From NCBI RefSeq assembly GCF_014305155.1, contig NZ_JACRUK010000015.1, positions 1-64,000 on the forward strand: a stretch of DNA of 64,000 bases, read 5' to 3'. The position numbers and the translations under genes were made by a program. Positions 50,489 through 58,981 of the stretch are shown in pieces. The notes below the pieces were generated by a model that did no database searches, was not told the DNA's origin, and saw only the letters and a program-made list of their open reading frames with translations. Position 1 is the first letter of the stretch. Each line of letters opens with the position of its first letter. This DNA is from Flavobacterium muglaense (GTDB taxonomy: Bacteria > Bacteroidota > Bacteroidia > Flavobacteriales > Flavobacteriaceae).

Positions 50489-51745
50489 TTATTTTGCCGC
50501 TAACCCAATTTTAAACACTTTTTCGATCCATTCAATACTTTCATCCACCATCGTGTCATCATCTTTTAAATGATTCGCAAATTGGGTTGTGATTTTTTGA
50601 ATGATTCGAGCACTGATGATCTCAGCTTGTTCTTCGTTGAAATCGGCTATTTTTTTACTTTGAAAGTTTAGTTCAGAGTTTTTAATCGCGTTCAACTTTT
50701 CCTTTAAAGCATGAATCGTAGGGGCAAACTTGCGTCCTTTGGTCCACACATTAAATTCTTCTTTAATTTCTTCGATAATGGCTTCGGCTGCAGGAATATG
50801 ATTTTTTCTGTTTTCTAAAGTTTCATCTGTCAATTGCGACAAATAATCCATGTGAATCAATGTCACTCCTTCTAACTCCTCAACATCAGCATGTACGTTT
50901 TTCGGAATCGAAAGATCCAAAATCAACAGTGGCTTTTTCAAGTTCAAAATAGCCTTGTCTACAGTTGGGTTTTGCGCGCCCGTAGCCACTACAACAACAT
51001 CTGCTTTTTGTAATTCTAAATGAAGTTCTGAATAATCTTTAACAATCAAATTTAGCTTTCCAGCTAATTTCTCTGCTTTATCCTTCGTTCTATTAATCAG
51101 TGTGATTTGTTCATTCTTAGTATGTTTTACCAAGTTTTCACAAGTGTTTCTACCTATTTTACCGGTACCAAACAACAAGATGTTCTTATTACCAATGTCT
51201 TCAACATTCTTGATTATATATTGCACCGCCGCAAAAGAAACCGAAGTCGCTCCTGAACTAATCTCTGTATCGTTTTTGATTTTTTTACTCGCTTGGATCA
51301 CTGCGTTGACTAATCTTTCCATGAAAGTATTAGCAAGGCCCATCGATTTTGACTGTGTAAAGCTCGATCGTATTTGAGATATAATCTCAAAATCACCTAG
51401 AATCTGACTGTCCAAACCAGTCCCAACTCTAAAAATGTGACCTATTGCTTCTTGATTTTTGTAGACGAAACCAACTTTTTGAAATTCTTCGACACTACCA
51501 TTACTGTTCTCGCAAATCAATTTTATCAATTGAAAAGGATGCTCAGCAAAGCCGTATATTTCAGTTCGGTTACAAGTCGAAGTCACGATCAAACTCTCGA
51601 TTCCATCGGCTTTGGCTTGTTCTAGCAAACGTATTTTTGCTAAAGTATCTAAACTAAATTTACCTCTCATTTCGGCATCCGCTTTTTTGTAGCTTAGTCC
51701 AACAGAATAAAAATAGTGATGTTTTGAAAGGTTATTATTTTCCAT
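50489..51745 (-). CDS. hemA: glutamyl-tRNA reductase
   Basis: 418 residues. The catalytic Cys is C58 in TSTCNRTEIYGF. NADPH site LLFGTGKIGRNTCENL and ELEGVTLIHMDYLSQL follow, then a C-terminal dimerisation helix. It is the first step of the C5 route to 5-aminolevulinate and the usual control point. It leads the minus-strand hem cluster. The next enzyme, HemL, is not in the window. Confidence 0.95.
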   Translation of the reverse strand: MENNNLSKHHYFYSVGLSYKKADAEMRGKFSLDTLAKIRLLEQAKADGIESLIVTSTCNRTEIYGFAEHPFQLIKLICENSNGSVEEFQKVGFVYKNQEAIGHIFRVGTGLDSQILGDFEIISQIRSSFTQSKSMGLANTFMERLVNAVIQASKKIKNDTEISSGATSVSFAAVQYIIKNVEDIGNKNILLFGTGKIGRNTCENLVKHTKNEQITLINRTKDKAEKLAGKLNLIVKDYSELHLELQKADVVVVATGAQNPTVDKAILNLKKPLLILDLSIPKNVHADVEELEGVTLIHMDYLSQLTDETLENRKNHIPAAEAIIEEIKEEFNVWTKGRKFAPTIHALKEKLNAIKNSELNFQSKKIADFNEEQAEIISARIIQKITTQFANHLKDDDTMVDESIEWIEKVFKIGLAAK

Positions 51746-51770
51746 ATAAATACTTTTCCAGAAAGTCGAA

Positions 51771-51778
51771 CAAAATTA
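51771..51778 (-). promoter_or_regulatory. -7 box of the hemA promoter
   Basis: TAATTTTG on the minus strand, 25 nt before the hemA ATG. The -33 region is only weakly TTTG-like (TTTT). Confidence 0.4.
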
Positions 51779-51910
51779 TCACTATAGCTTCTATAAAAGT
51801 AACGCTGTAAGTACTTTTTGTGTCGCTATATGTTTTTTTGATTCTAAACGGCTCAAAATAGACAAAAAACGCTATTTTTGTACTGAAATCAAGTTATACA
51901 GCCTAAGTAA

Positions 51911-51949
51911 TTTAGAACAATTCTAAATAATTAATATTGATAATTATCA
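51911..51949. promoter_or_regulatory. paired palindromes upstream of the AraC gene
   Basis: TTTAGAA-CAA-TTCTAAA (51911-51927) is a perfect 17-bp palindrome. TGATAATTATCA (51938-51949) resembles half of a Fur box (TGATAATnATTATCA). They lie 24-63 nt before the AraC start, between the divergent hemA and the AraC-hemH genes. Iron or heme control is an inference. Confidence 0.5.
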
Positions 51950-51973
51950 TATTACCATTAAAAAAATGTCGCT

Positions 51974-52846
51974 ATGGGTTCACAAGAAATTATAAAAATA
52001 GAGGATGATTTTACGCTCATTCGCTTTCAAAATGACGGCTTAGAAACTTTCAATGCCCAACGTGAAGTAAGCAGTGGATTGATTCAGTTTCACTTTGGAC
52101 TAAAGGGAAGCGCTAAATTCATTTTCAATCAAGGAAACTATGCGCTAGACTTGAAGGAAGAAAAGTCGTTGTTACTCTATAATCCACAAAAAGAATTACC
52201 CTTAAATCTGGAATTAGCACCTAACTCCTGGGTGATATCTGTAATTATTTCGATCAAAAAATTTCACGCGTTGTTTTCTTCAGAAGCAGACTATATTACC
52301 TTTTTAAGTGGAGAGAATAAGGACAAAAAATACTATAACGAAGGAAACATTAGCCCATCAATGGCTATTGTACTCAGTCAGTTGTTTCATTACAACTTAC
52401 ATCCTTCGATAAAAAACCTGTATTATAAAGGAAAAGGATACGAGCTATTGAGCTTGTATTTTAATCGAACTGAAGATCCTAATGCAGAACAATGTCCGTT
52501 TTTAATAGACGAAGACAACGTAATGAAAATCAGAAAAGCCAAAGAAATCATCATCGCCAATATGGCCGAACCACCAGGCTTACAAGAATTAGCTGATGAA
52601 ATAGGTTTGAATTTAAAGAAACTGAAAATGGGTTTCAAGCAAATATATGGCGATACTGTTTATGGTTTTTTATTCGACTACAAAATGGATTTTGCTCGAA
52701 AACTGCTCGATAGCGGTTCTTATAATGTAAATGAGGTAGGTTTAAAAATTGGCTACAGCACCGGAAGCCACTTTATTGCTGCATTCAAGAAAAAATTTGC
52801 AACCACACCAAAGAAATATTTAATGTCTATCAATCCCAACACTTAG
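51974..52846 (+). CDS. AraC-family regulator, PchR-like
   Basis: 290 residues. An N-terminal ligand-binding half with no TM (LIQFHFGLKGSAKFIFNQGN) is followed by a C-terminal AraC HTH pair: LQELADEIGLNLKKLKMGFK and VNEVGLKIGYSTGSHFIAAF, then PKKYL. The KMGFKQIYGDTVYGFL stretch resembles PchR-type regulators, which sense iron-siderophores. It sits between hemA and hemH and probably controls heme or iron genes, with autoregulation possible at 51911-51949. Confidence 0.85.
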   Translation: MGSQEIIKIEDDFTLIRFQNDGLETFNAQREVSSGLIQFHFGLKGSAKFIFNQGNYALDLKEEKSLLLYNPQKELPLNLELAPNSWVISVIISIKKFHALFSSEADYITFLSGENKDKKYYNEGNISPSMAIVLSQLFHYNLHPSIKNLYYKGKGYELLSLYFNRTEDPNAEQCPFLIDEDNVMKIRKAKEIIIANMAEPPGLQELADEIGLNLKKLKMGFKQIYGDTVYGFLFDYKMDFARKLLDSGSYNVNEVGLKIGYSTGSHFIAAFKKKFATTPKKYLMSINPNT

Positions 52847-52919
52847 ATGACATTGATTTTATATATTAAACAATAAATAAAAAATAGTTAATCACAATTT
52901 ATAAAAAAGTATGTTTCAT

Positions 52920-52927
52920 TACTTTTG
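52920..52927 (+). promoter_or_regulatory. -7 box of the hemH promoter
   Basis: TACTTTTG, 18 nt before the hemH ATG. A clear TTTG -33 box is not evident, so this is moderate. Confidence 0.4.
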
Positions 52928-52945
52928 TAAACAAAAAATCAAACC

Positions 52946-53977
52946 ATGAAAGGCGTATTATTAGTAAACCTTGGATCTCCTGAAAGTCCTACTCCCAAAG
53001 ATGTTAAACCGTATTTAGATGAGTTTTTAATGGATAAATATGTAATTGACGTTCCGTTTTTATTACGAGCATTGCTTGTTCGCGGAATTATTTTACAAAC
53101 AAGACCTAAAAAATCAGCGGCTGCTTACGCCAAAATATGGTGGAACGAAGGCTCTCCATTAGTGGTGATTTCTAAAAGAATGTTTGCCAAAGTAAAAGAA
53201 CAAGTTGAAGCACCAATGGCACTAGCCATGCGTTACGGAAATCCATCTATTTTATCTGGACTACAAGAACTGCGTGACAAAGGTGTTACAGAGGTTTTAC
53301 TTTTTCCATTGTACCCACAGCATGCCATGGCATCAACGACTACAATATTAGAACTGGCTGAAGAATTGCGTAAAAAACATTTCCCAGAAATGAAATTCAC
53401 ATCGGTTCCTGCCTTTTATAACAAACCTGATTATTTGAAAAATCTAGCTGATTCTATCAAAGGACATTTGGCAAATTTTGACTATGATCATCTTTTATTC
53501 TCCTACCACGGGATTCCAGAGCGTCACATCCGTAAGACAGATGTAACCAAATCACACTGTAAAATTGACGGTTCTTGCTGCAACACCCCTTCACCGGCAC
53601 ATGAGTTTTGCTACCGCCATCAATGTTATGAAACCACTAAACAGGTCGTAAAATTATTAGGTATTCCAGAAGGAAAATACAGCCAAACATTCCAATCTCG
53701 TTTAGCAGGTGACAAATGGTTAACACCTTACACTGATGTTGAAGTAAACAAAATGCCCGAAAAAGGAATTAAGAAATTAGCTGTTGTAACTCCTGCTTTT
53801 GTTTCTGATTGTTTAGAAACATTAGAAGAAATTGCCATGGAAGCCAACCATGAATTTAAAGCACATGGCGGTGAACAATTTTTAGCAATTCCATGTTTAA
53901 ATGATAGTGACGAATGGTGTAATACCGTAAGCAACTGGATTAACACCTGGTCAATTTCAAAAAATTTACAATACTAA
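52946..53977 (+). CDS. hemH: ferrochelatase
   Basis: 343 residues. It inserts Fe2+ into protoporphyrin IX. Segments are GVLLVNLGSPESPTPKDVKP at the N-terminus, the catalytic YHGIPERHIRKTD, and a C-terminal PAFVSDCLETLEEI. A Cys-rich loop (CKIDGSCC...CYRHQC) may bind metal. The MATE gene starts directly after its stop, so the two are coupled. Confidence 0.96.
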   Translation: MKGVLLVNLGSPESPTPKDVKPYLDEFLMDKYVIDVPFLLRALLVRGIILQTRPKKSAAAYAKIWWNEGSPLVVISKRMFAKVKEQVEAPMALAMRYGNPSILSGLQELRDKGVTEVLLFPLYPQHAMASTTTILELAEELRKKHFPEMKFTSVPAFYNKPDYLKNLADSIKGHLANFDYDHLLFSYHGIPERHIRKTDVTKSHCKIDGSCCNTPSPAHEFCYRHQCYETTKQVVKLLGIPEGKYSQTFQSRLAGDKWLTPYTDVEVNKMPEKGIKKLAVVTPAFVSDCLETLEEIAMEANHEFKAHGGEQFLAIPCLNDSDEWCNTVSNWINTWSISKNLQY

Positions 53978-55336
53978 ATGGCTGTATCTGCCGAGGAATT
54001 AGGAACTCAAAACATAAAAAAACTACTTATTAAACAAGCTGTTCCGGCATCAATAGGGATCCTATTCATGTCGGTTAATATCTTGATTGATACTATATTT
54101 GTAGGACAATGGATTGGCTCCTTAGCCATTGCAGCTGTTACCGTAGTTTTACCCATCACTTTTTTCATTTCGTCACTTGGAATGGCAATTGGTGTGGGTG
54201 GCGGTTCCGTACTTTCTAGAGCTTTAGGGGCTAATGACAAAGAAAAAGCACTGTTAACATTTGCCAATCAAATCATGATGACCTTTTTATTGGCATTTGT
54301 ATTTGTAGTATTGGGAATGTTTTTTAGTGCCGATATGTTATTGCTTTTTGGTGCCAAAGGTGCCATTGTACAACCAGCAACCGAATTTTTCTTTCCGATC
54401 ATCTTATCGGTTCCCTTTTTGGCACTTTGCATGATGGGAAACAACATCATTCGAGCCGAAGGGAAAGCAAAATTTGCCATGTACGCCATGATTATTCCTG
54501 CCTTTGTAAACATTATTTTAGATGTTGTTTTTATCAAAATCATGAATTTAGGCATGTTTGGCGCTGCACTTGCCACATCGATTTCTTATTTTATGTGCTT
54601 TTTATTTGTGTTGTGGTTCTTTCTCTACAAGAGCGAGCTCAAATTAGAACTCAAACATTTTAGATTTAATTTCCCTGTCGTAAAAGAAATAACCGAACTC
54701 AGTTTTGTTACTTTTTCGAGACAAGGCGTGGTAAGTATACTCTCCATTATTTTAAATCATACTTTGTACACCTACGGAGGAGAGCATTCCCTAGCAATTT
54801 ATGGAATCATTAGTCGAATGTTAATGTTTGCCTTATTTCCCGTTTTAGGAATTACCCAAGGTTTTATCCCAATTGCAGGCTACAATTACGGCGCTCAAAA
54901 TTATGGTCGAGTACAGGAAAGCATCAAGATTTCGATTAAATACGCAGCACTTTTAGCAGCGATCATCTTTGTATTTATACTGTTTTTTGCTCAACCTATA
55001 GTAGCGGTTTTCACGACTGACCCTACCGTTATTGCCCAAACGCCTACTGCTTTACGATGGGTTTTTGCTGCCTCACCCATAATTGCTATTCAATTAATTG
55101 GAGCAGCTTACTTTCAAGCAGCTGGAAAAGCCAAAAAAGCACTCTTTTTAACTTTAAGCAAACAAGGATTCTTCTTAATTCCGCTGGTACTCATTCTCCC
55201 AAATTTTTTCGGTATTTTTGGAGTTTGGATATCATTCCCTATTGCAGATGTGCTTTCCACTTTAATTACAGGTTATTTTCTAAAAAAAGAAATGAATACT
55301 AATTTGTCAAAAATCAACAATGGATCAATATTATAA
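53978..55336 (+). CDS. MATE-family efflux transporter
   Basis: 452 residues with about 12 TM helices in two halves. Motifs: FMSVNILIDTIFVGQWIGSLAIAAVTVVLP, GVGGGSVLSRALGANDKEKA, and IAGYNYGAQNYGRVQESIK in the second half. MATE proteins export cationic or aromatic compounds by Na+ or H+ antiport. It begins at the hemH stop and overlaps hemJ by 17 nt, so it is locked into the late heme operon and could export porphyrins. This is inferred from context only. Confidence 0.9.
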   Translation: MAVSAEELGTQNIKKLLIKQAVPASIGILFMSVNILIDTIFVGQWIGSLAIAAVTVVLPITFFISSLGMAIGVGGGSVLSRALGANDKEKALLTFANQIMMTFLLAFVFVVLGMFFSADMLLLFGAKGAIVQPATEFFFPIILSVPFLALCMMGNNIIRAEGKAKFAMYAMIIPAFVNIILDVVFIKIMNLGMFGAALATSISYFMCFLFVLWFFLYKSELKLELKHFRFNFPVVKEITELSFVTFSRQGVVSILSIILNHTLYTYGGEHSLAIYGIISRMLMFALFPVLGITQGFIPIAGYNYGAQNYGRVQESIKISIKYAALLAAIIFVFILFFAQPIVAVFTTDPTVIAQTPTALRWVFAASPIIAIQLIGAAYFQAAGKAKKALFLTLSKQGFFLIPLVLILPNFFGIFGVWISFPIADVLSTLITGYFLKKEMNTNLSKINNGSIL

Positions 55337-55877
55337 CACCTTAAAAGCACTGCACCTTATATTTGTAATCACTTGGTTTGTTGGGCTATTCAATATCGTT
55401 CGCCTTTTTGTTTACCAAATTGAAGCAGCCGAAAAACCCTCACCCGAAAAAGAGATTTTACAAAAGCAATTTAAAATAATGACCTACCGCATGTGGTACA
55501 TCATCACCTGGCCATCGGCAATATTGGCTAGTTTTTTTGCTTTCTGGATGTTGTTTTTTACAGCAATGGGAAATGCTTGGCTACAAATGCCTTGGATGCA
55601 TGTGAAACTTGGCTTTGTTTTTGTGTTGTATTTGTACCATGCTAAATGCCACCAAATTTTCAAACAATTGCAAAACAACGAAGTGAAATACAGTTCTAAT
55701 TACATGCGTATCTGGAACGAAGGTGCAACCATCATTCTTTTTGCAGTTGTTTTTTTAGTTGTTTTAAAGAATGCTGTCAATTGGATTTACGGTGTAATCG
55801 GAATCATTTTGTTTTCGAGTTTAATCATGTTAGGGTTTAAATTTTATAAAAGAATTCGAGAAAAAAATCAATCATAA
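55320..55877 (+). CDS. hemJ: protoporphyrinogen IX oxidase HemJ (CopD-like)
   Basis: 185 residues with 4-5 TM helices. The conserved His is H12 in LKALHLIFVITWFVGLFNIVRLFVY, and WMHVKLGFVFVLYLYH carries the second His/Lys pair. HemJ oxidises protoporphyrinogen to protoporphyrin, the step between hemF and hemH, and no hemG or hemY is present here. It starts 17 nt inside the MATE gene. Confidence 0.9.
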   Translation: MDQYYNTLKALHLIFVITWFVGLFNIVRLFVYQIEAAEKPSPEKEILQKQFKIMTYRMWYIITWPSAILASFFAFWMLFFTAMGNAWLQMPWMHVKLGFVFVLYLYHAKCHQIFKQLQNNEVKYSSNYMRIWNEGATIILFAVVFLVVLKNAVNWIYGVIGIILFSSLIMLGFKFYKRIREKNQS

Positions 55878-55879
55878 TT

Positions 55880-57352
55880 ATGTTTAAAGGGTTCAAGTTA
55901 TCGATGCTTTCTCTGCGAATTCGAATTTTCCTTTCGATGATCGTACTGATAATTGTCGCCTCGATTTTACTTGCTTCCATTTCGATCATACAGTTTAAAA
56001 ACGAAGCCAAAGAATACCACCAAGAACGACTAGAGCGCAAAGAAAACGCTGTTCGAGAACACATCAATTATGTGCTTTCGACTACGACTTATCCCTTGAC
56101 TACAGAAAATCTAGATTTAATTTTCAAGGATAAAATTCATGAACTTGCACATATTCACAATATCGAAATCAACATTTACAGCTTAAATGGTCAATTACTA
56201 AAATCATCCAAAGAATCATTTTCTGTCGACAAGGTATCTCCACCTATTCCAAAATACATTCTAAAACTCGTACGTTCCTCTATCGAAAAACGGTACGTAG
56301 ATATAAAAACCATTAATGGAGTTAAAAATCGCTCTTCGTTTACACAAATCAAGGACGACAAATTCAAACCTCTAGGTGTTTTAAACCTACCCTATCTTGA
56401 AGATGACGGATTTTATGACAAGGAATTAAATAGTTTCCTGATCCGTTTAGGGCAAGTGTATTCCTTTATGTTGCTAGTTGCATTTGCACTCGCTTACTTT
56501 CTATCGTCATACATAACAAAATCCTTAAAGACGATCTCTGACCGATTGTATGAAACAAGCTTAAATCAAAAAAACAAAAAGATTGTACTAGAAGCTAGCA
56601 GTAAAGAGATCAATTTACTAATATCTGCTTATAATCGAATGGTTGACGAACTGGAAATTAGTGCCGTAAAGCTAGCCCAAAGCGAAAGAGAAGAAGCTTG
56701 GCGCGAAATGGCCAAACAGGTCGCACACGAAATTAAAAATCCGCTAACACCCATGCGATTGACGGTACAAAGTTTTCAACGCCGTTTTGACCCGGCGGAT
56801 CCCAATATCAAACAGAAAATGAATGATTATTCGGAAACATTGATTCAGCAAATAGACACAATGAATGCAGTGGCATCGGCCTTCTCTAATTTTGCTTCGA
56901 TGCCAGCACAGCAAAACGAAACCTTAAATGTGGTTGAAGTAGTCGAACTGACTTTGGACATTTTCAATGAAGAGCAAATTGTTTTTGAAAGTGAATCTCC
57001 TGAAATTATTTCGAAAATAGACCGCACGCAGCTCATTCGAATCATTACCAACTTGGTTAAAAACGCCATTCAATCCATACCGGAACAGCAGGAAAATAAA
57101 ACCGTCCACGTGACCGTCAAAAAAGTAGACCAAAAGGTACTCATCCTGGTTAAAGACAACGGAATAGGAATAAAAGCAGCCGACACTGGTCGTATATTTG
57201 AACCCAAGTTCACTACTAAAAGTAGCGGAATGGGACTTGGATTGGGTATTATTAAAAATATTATTGAAAATTATAAAGGAACAATTACCTTTGAATCAGA
57301 ATATGGTACAGGAACCACTTTTACCGTTTCCCTGCCTATAATTAACTCTTAA
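55880..57352 (+). CDS. sensor histidine kinase, NtrY-like
   Basis: 490 residues. TM helix 1 (LRIRIFLSMIVLIIVASILL, about 11-30), an extracytoplasmic sensor domain (about 32-190), TM helix 2 (FMLLVAFALAYFLSSYI), HAMP and then HisKA with H283 in VAHEIKNPLTPM. ATP site boxes are NLVKNAIQSIP, KDNGIGI and GMGLGLGIIKNII. The HEIKNPLTPM sequence is typical of NtrY-type kinases. It begins 2 nt after hemJ, but no response regulator is adjacent. The signal is unknown. Confidence 0.9.
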   Translation: MFKGFKLSMLSLRIRIFLSMIVLIIVASILLASISIIQFKNEAKEYHQERLERKENAVREHINYVLSTTTYPLTTENLDLIFKDKIHELAHIHNIEINIYSLNGQLLKSSKESFSVDKVSPPIPKYILKLVRSSIEKRYVDIKTINGVKNRSSFTQIKDDKFKPLGVLNLPYLEDDGFYDKELNSFLIRLGQVYSFMLLVAFALAYFLSSYITKSLKTISDRLYETSLNQKNKKIVLEASSKEINLLISAYNRMVDELEISAVKLAQSEREEAWREMAKQVAHEIKNPLTPMRLTVQSFQRRFDPADPNIKQKMNDYSETLIQQIDTMNAVASAFSNFASMPAQQNETLNVVEVVELTLDIFNEEQIVFESESPEIISKIDRTQLIRIITNLVKNAIQSIPEQQENKTVHVTVKKVDQKVLILVKDNGIGIKAADTGRIFEPKFTTKSSGMGLGLGIIKNIIENYKGTITFESEYGTGTTFTVSLPIINS

Positions 57353-57361
57353 ATTAGTATA

Positions 57362-58144
57362 ATGAACTACGAAAACATACTTGTAAATACTGAAAATAAC
57401 ATTGCAACGATTACAATCAATCGTCCAACTAAGCTGAATGCTTTAAACAAATTGACAATTGAAGAACTGCACCAAGCTTTTCAAGAATTGGAAAAAAGTT
57501 ATGATGTACGCGTTATTATCCTAACAGGAAGTGGCGAGAAAGCATTTGTAGCTGGAGCTGATATTGCTGAATTTGCTAACTTCTCAGTTGAAGAAGGCGT
57601 TCAACTTGCCGCTCAAGGACAAGACATCTTATTCAACTTTGTTGAAAACCTTAAAATCCCTGTTATTGCAGCCGTAAATGGTTTTGCATTGGGTGGAGGA
57701 TTAGAATTGGCGATGGCATGCCACATCAGAGTAGCATCAGACAATGCCAAAATGGGCTTGCCAGAGGTTTCCCTTGGAGTTATTCCAGGATACGGAGGAA
57801 CACAACGTTTACCTCAGTTAATTGGTAAAGGACGCGCTATGGAAATGATTATGACTGCTGGAATGGTAAACGCCGAGGAAGCGCATAGAACTGGTTTAGT
57901 CAACCACGTTGTTCCTCAAGCGGAGTTATTGTCTTTCTGTAATGGAATTGCTCAAAAAATCATGAAAAACTCACCTGTAGCAATTAGTATGGCGATCAAC
58001 GCAGTGAATGCTAACTTTAAAGAAGGCGAAAATGGTTTCCAAACGGAAATTAAATCCTTTGGAAAATGCTTTGGTACCGAAGATTTTAAAGAAGGAACTA
58101 CTGCTTTTATCGAAAAAAGAAAAGCTGTTTTTACAGGAGAATAG
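57362..58144 (+). CDS. enoyl-CoA hydratase/isomerase
   Basis: 260 residues of the crotonase fold. Oxyanion hole segments are AFVAGADIAEF and AAVNGFALGGGLELAMACH, and the catalytic Glu lies in the LPEVSLGVIPGYGGTQRL region. It hydrates 2-enoyl-CoA in fatty-acid beta-oxidation or amino-acid breakdown. It begins 9 nt after the kinase gene and ends in a terminator. The exact substrate is not clear. Confidence 0.9.
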   Translation: MNYENILVNTENNIATITINRPTKLNALNKLTIEELHQAFQELEKSYDVRVIILTGSGEKAFVAGADIAEFANFSVEEGVQLAAQGQDILFNFVENLKIPVIAAVNGFALGGGLELAMACHIRVASDNAKMGLPEVSLGVIPGYGGTQRLPQLIGKGRAMEMIMTAGMVNAEEAHRTGLVNHVVPQAELLSFCNGIAQKIMKNSPVAISMAINAVNANFKEGENGFQTEIKSFGKCFGTEDFKEGTTAFIEKRKAVFTGE

Positions 58145-58163
58145 ACTAGTAAATGAAAAATAT

Positions 58164-58206
58164 ACCGCAGATTCACAGTGAATAAAGCTATGAATCTGCG
58201 GTTTTC
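58164..58206 (+). terminator. terminator of the heme-kinase-crotonase operon
   Basis: The 12-bp stem ACCGCAGATTCA / TGAATCTGCGGT is followed by TTTT, 20 nt past the stop. Confidence 0.9.
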
Positions 58207-58247
58207 TATTTATAAAAACGAATTGATTCTATTGTACATAGCCTTTT

Positions 58248-58337
58248 GCGTTAGGGATTGCAGTGGAAATCCTTTTTTGAGGCTTTTTTTGCCTCAAAAA
58301 AGATTGTAACGAAAAGCCCGGCCCTTGCGGTAACGCC
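58248..58337. repeat. intergenic hairpin element F
   Basis: GATTGCAGTGGAAATCC, then core hairpin TTTTTTGAGGC / GCCTCAAAAAA, then GATTGTAACGAAAAGCCC. An outer GCGTTA / TAACGC pair closes it. It lies 42 nt past the crotonase terminator. Confidence 0.65.
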
Positions 58338-58410
58338 CAAATACTGAACTTTAGCATGTTGTTTATTGTAGAATTAAAGGATAAAAACAAAGTTTTCATA
58401 GAAACTATCC

Positions 58411-58438
58411 TTGTTTACACCTACAAAAGCTAATTTTG
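58411..58438 (+). promoter_or_regulatory. promoter of the 133-residue gene
   Basis: TTG at 58411-58413 and TAATTTTG at 58431-58438, 17 nt apart. The ATG at 58481 gives a 5' leader of about 35 nt. This supports the shorter start. Confidence 0.55.
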
Positions 58439-58480
58439 CAGACACACTTTTTGGAGAAAAATAAATTTAAAAACAGAACC

Positions 58481-58882
58481 ATGTCCTACGAACCTATATT
58501 TGCCCAATTCTGGGAAAGCGTAAAAAAAAGCATTCAAGAAGGAACTTATGCCAAGTTAACTTTGGCTAAAACTATTGGAGATACCGAACTGAAGAATATT
58601 TACATCAGACCCGTTTTATTGGACGAAGGTGGTTTTACCTTATCTGTAATTGCTCGTTATAAAACAGAAGAAGTAGAGAGTTTTCACTCGGTAGAAGATG
58701 CTTATGCGATTTTGTTTCCGTACATGAACAATCCGTTTTTAACCGCATTGTTATTCACTACAGAAAACGACATTACCTTCAAATTAAACAAGAAAAGAGT
58801 AGCCAGCATAATCGAACAAGCGCCTACATTCAAGAATGCATCAGATGTCATTATTGAAATGAAAGAAAAAGGAATGATTTAA
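58481..58882 (+). CDS. small cytoplasmic protein of unknown function
   Basis: The start at MSYEPIFAQFW is chosen because the promoter overlaps the longer frame at 58436. The product is 133 residues with no signal peptide. It is strand-rich in the middle (NIYIRPVLLDEGGFTLSVIAR), then DITFKLNKKRVASIIEQAPT. It looks conserved in Bacteroidetes, but no family was recognised. Confidence 0.65.
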   Translation: MSYEPIFAQFWESVKKSIQEGTYAKLTLAKTIGDTELKNIYIRPVLLDEGGFTLSVIARYKTEEVESFHSVEDAYAILFPYMNNPFLTALLFTTENDITFKLNKKRVASIIEQAPTFKNASDVIIEMKEKGMI

Positions 58883-58894
58883 TTTTTTGAAAAA

Positions 58895-58957
58895 CGCAGA
58901 TCGTAGAGACGCACGGTTTAGGTAGAGACGCACTGCAGTGCGTCTCTACGATCTGCG
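58895..58957. terminator. nested palindromic element, likely bidirectional terminator
   Basis: A 20-bp perfect inverted repeat (CGCAGATCGTAGAGACGCAC and its complement) encloses a second 28-bp palindrome at 58922-58949 built on GTAGAGACGCACTG. The two hairpins are mutually exclusive. It lies between convergent genes, 13 nt after one stop and 25 nt before the other. Confidence 0.7.
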
Positions 58958-58981
58958 TCTCTGCCAAAACGCGCACAAACA

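Noticed and set aside
51437..51657. Plus-strand frames inside hemA
   Set aside because: They are shadows of the strong hemA reading on the other strand.
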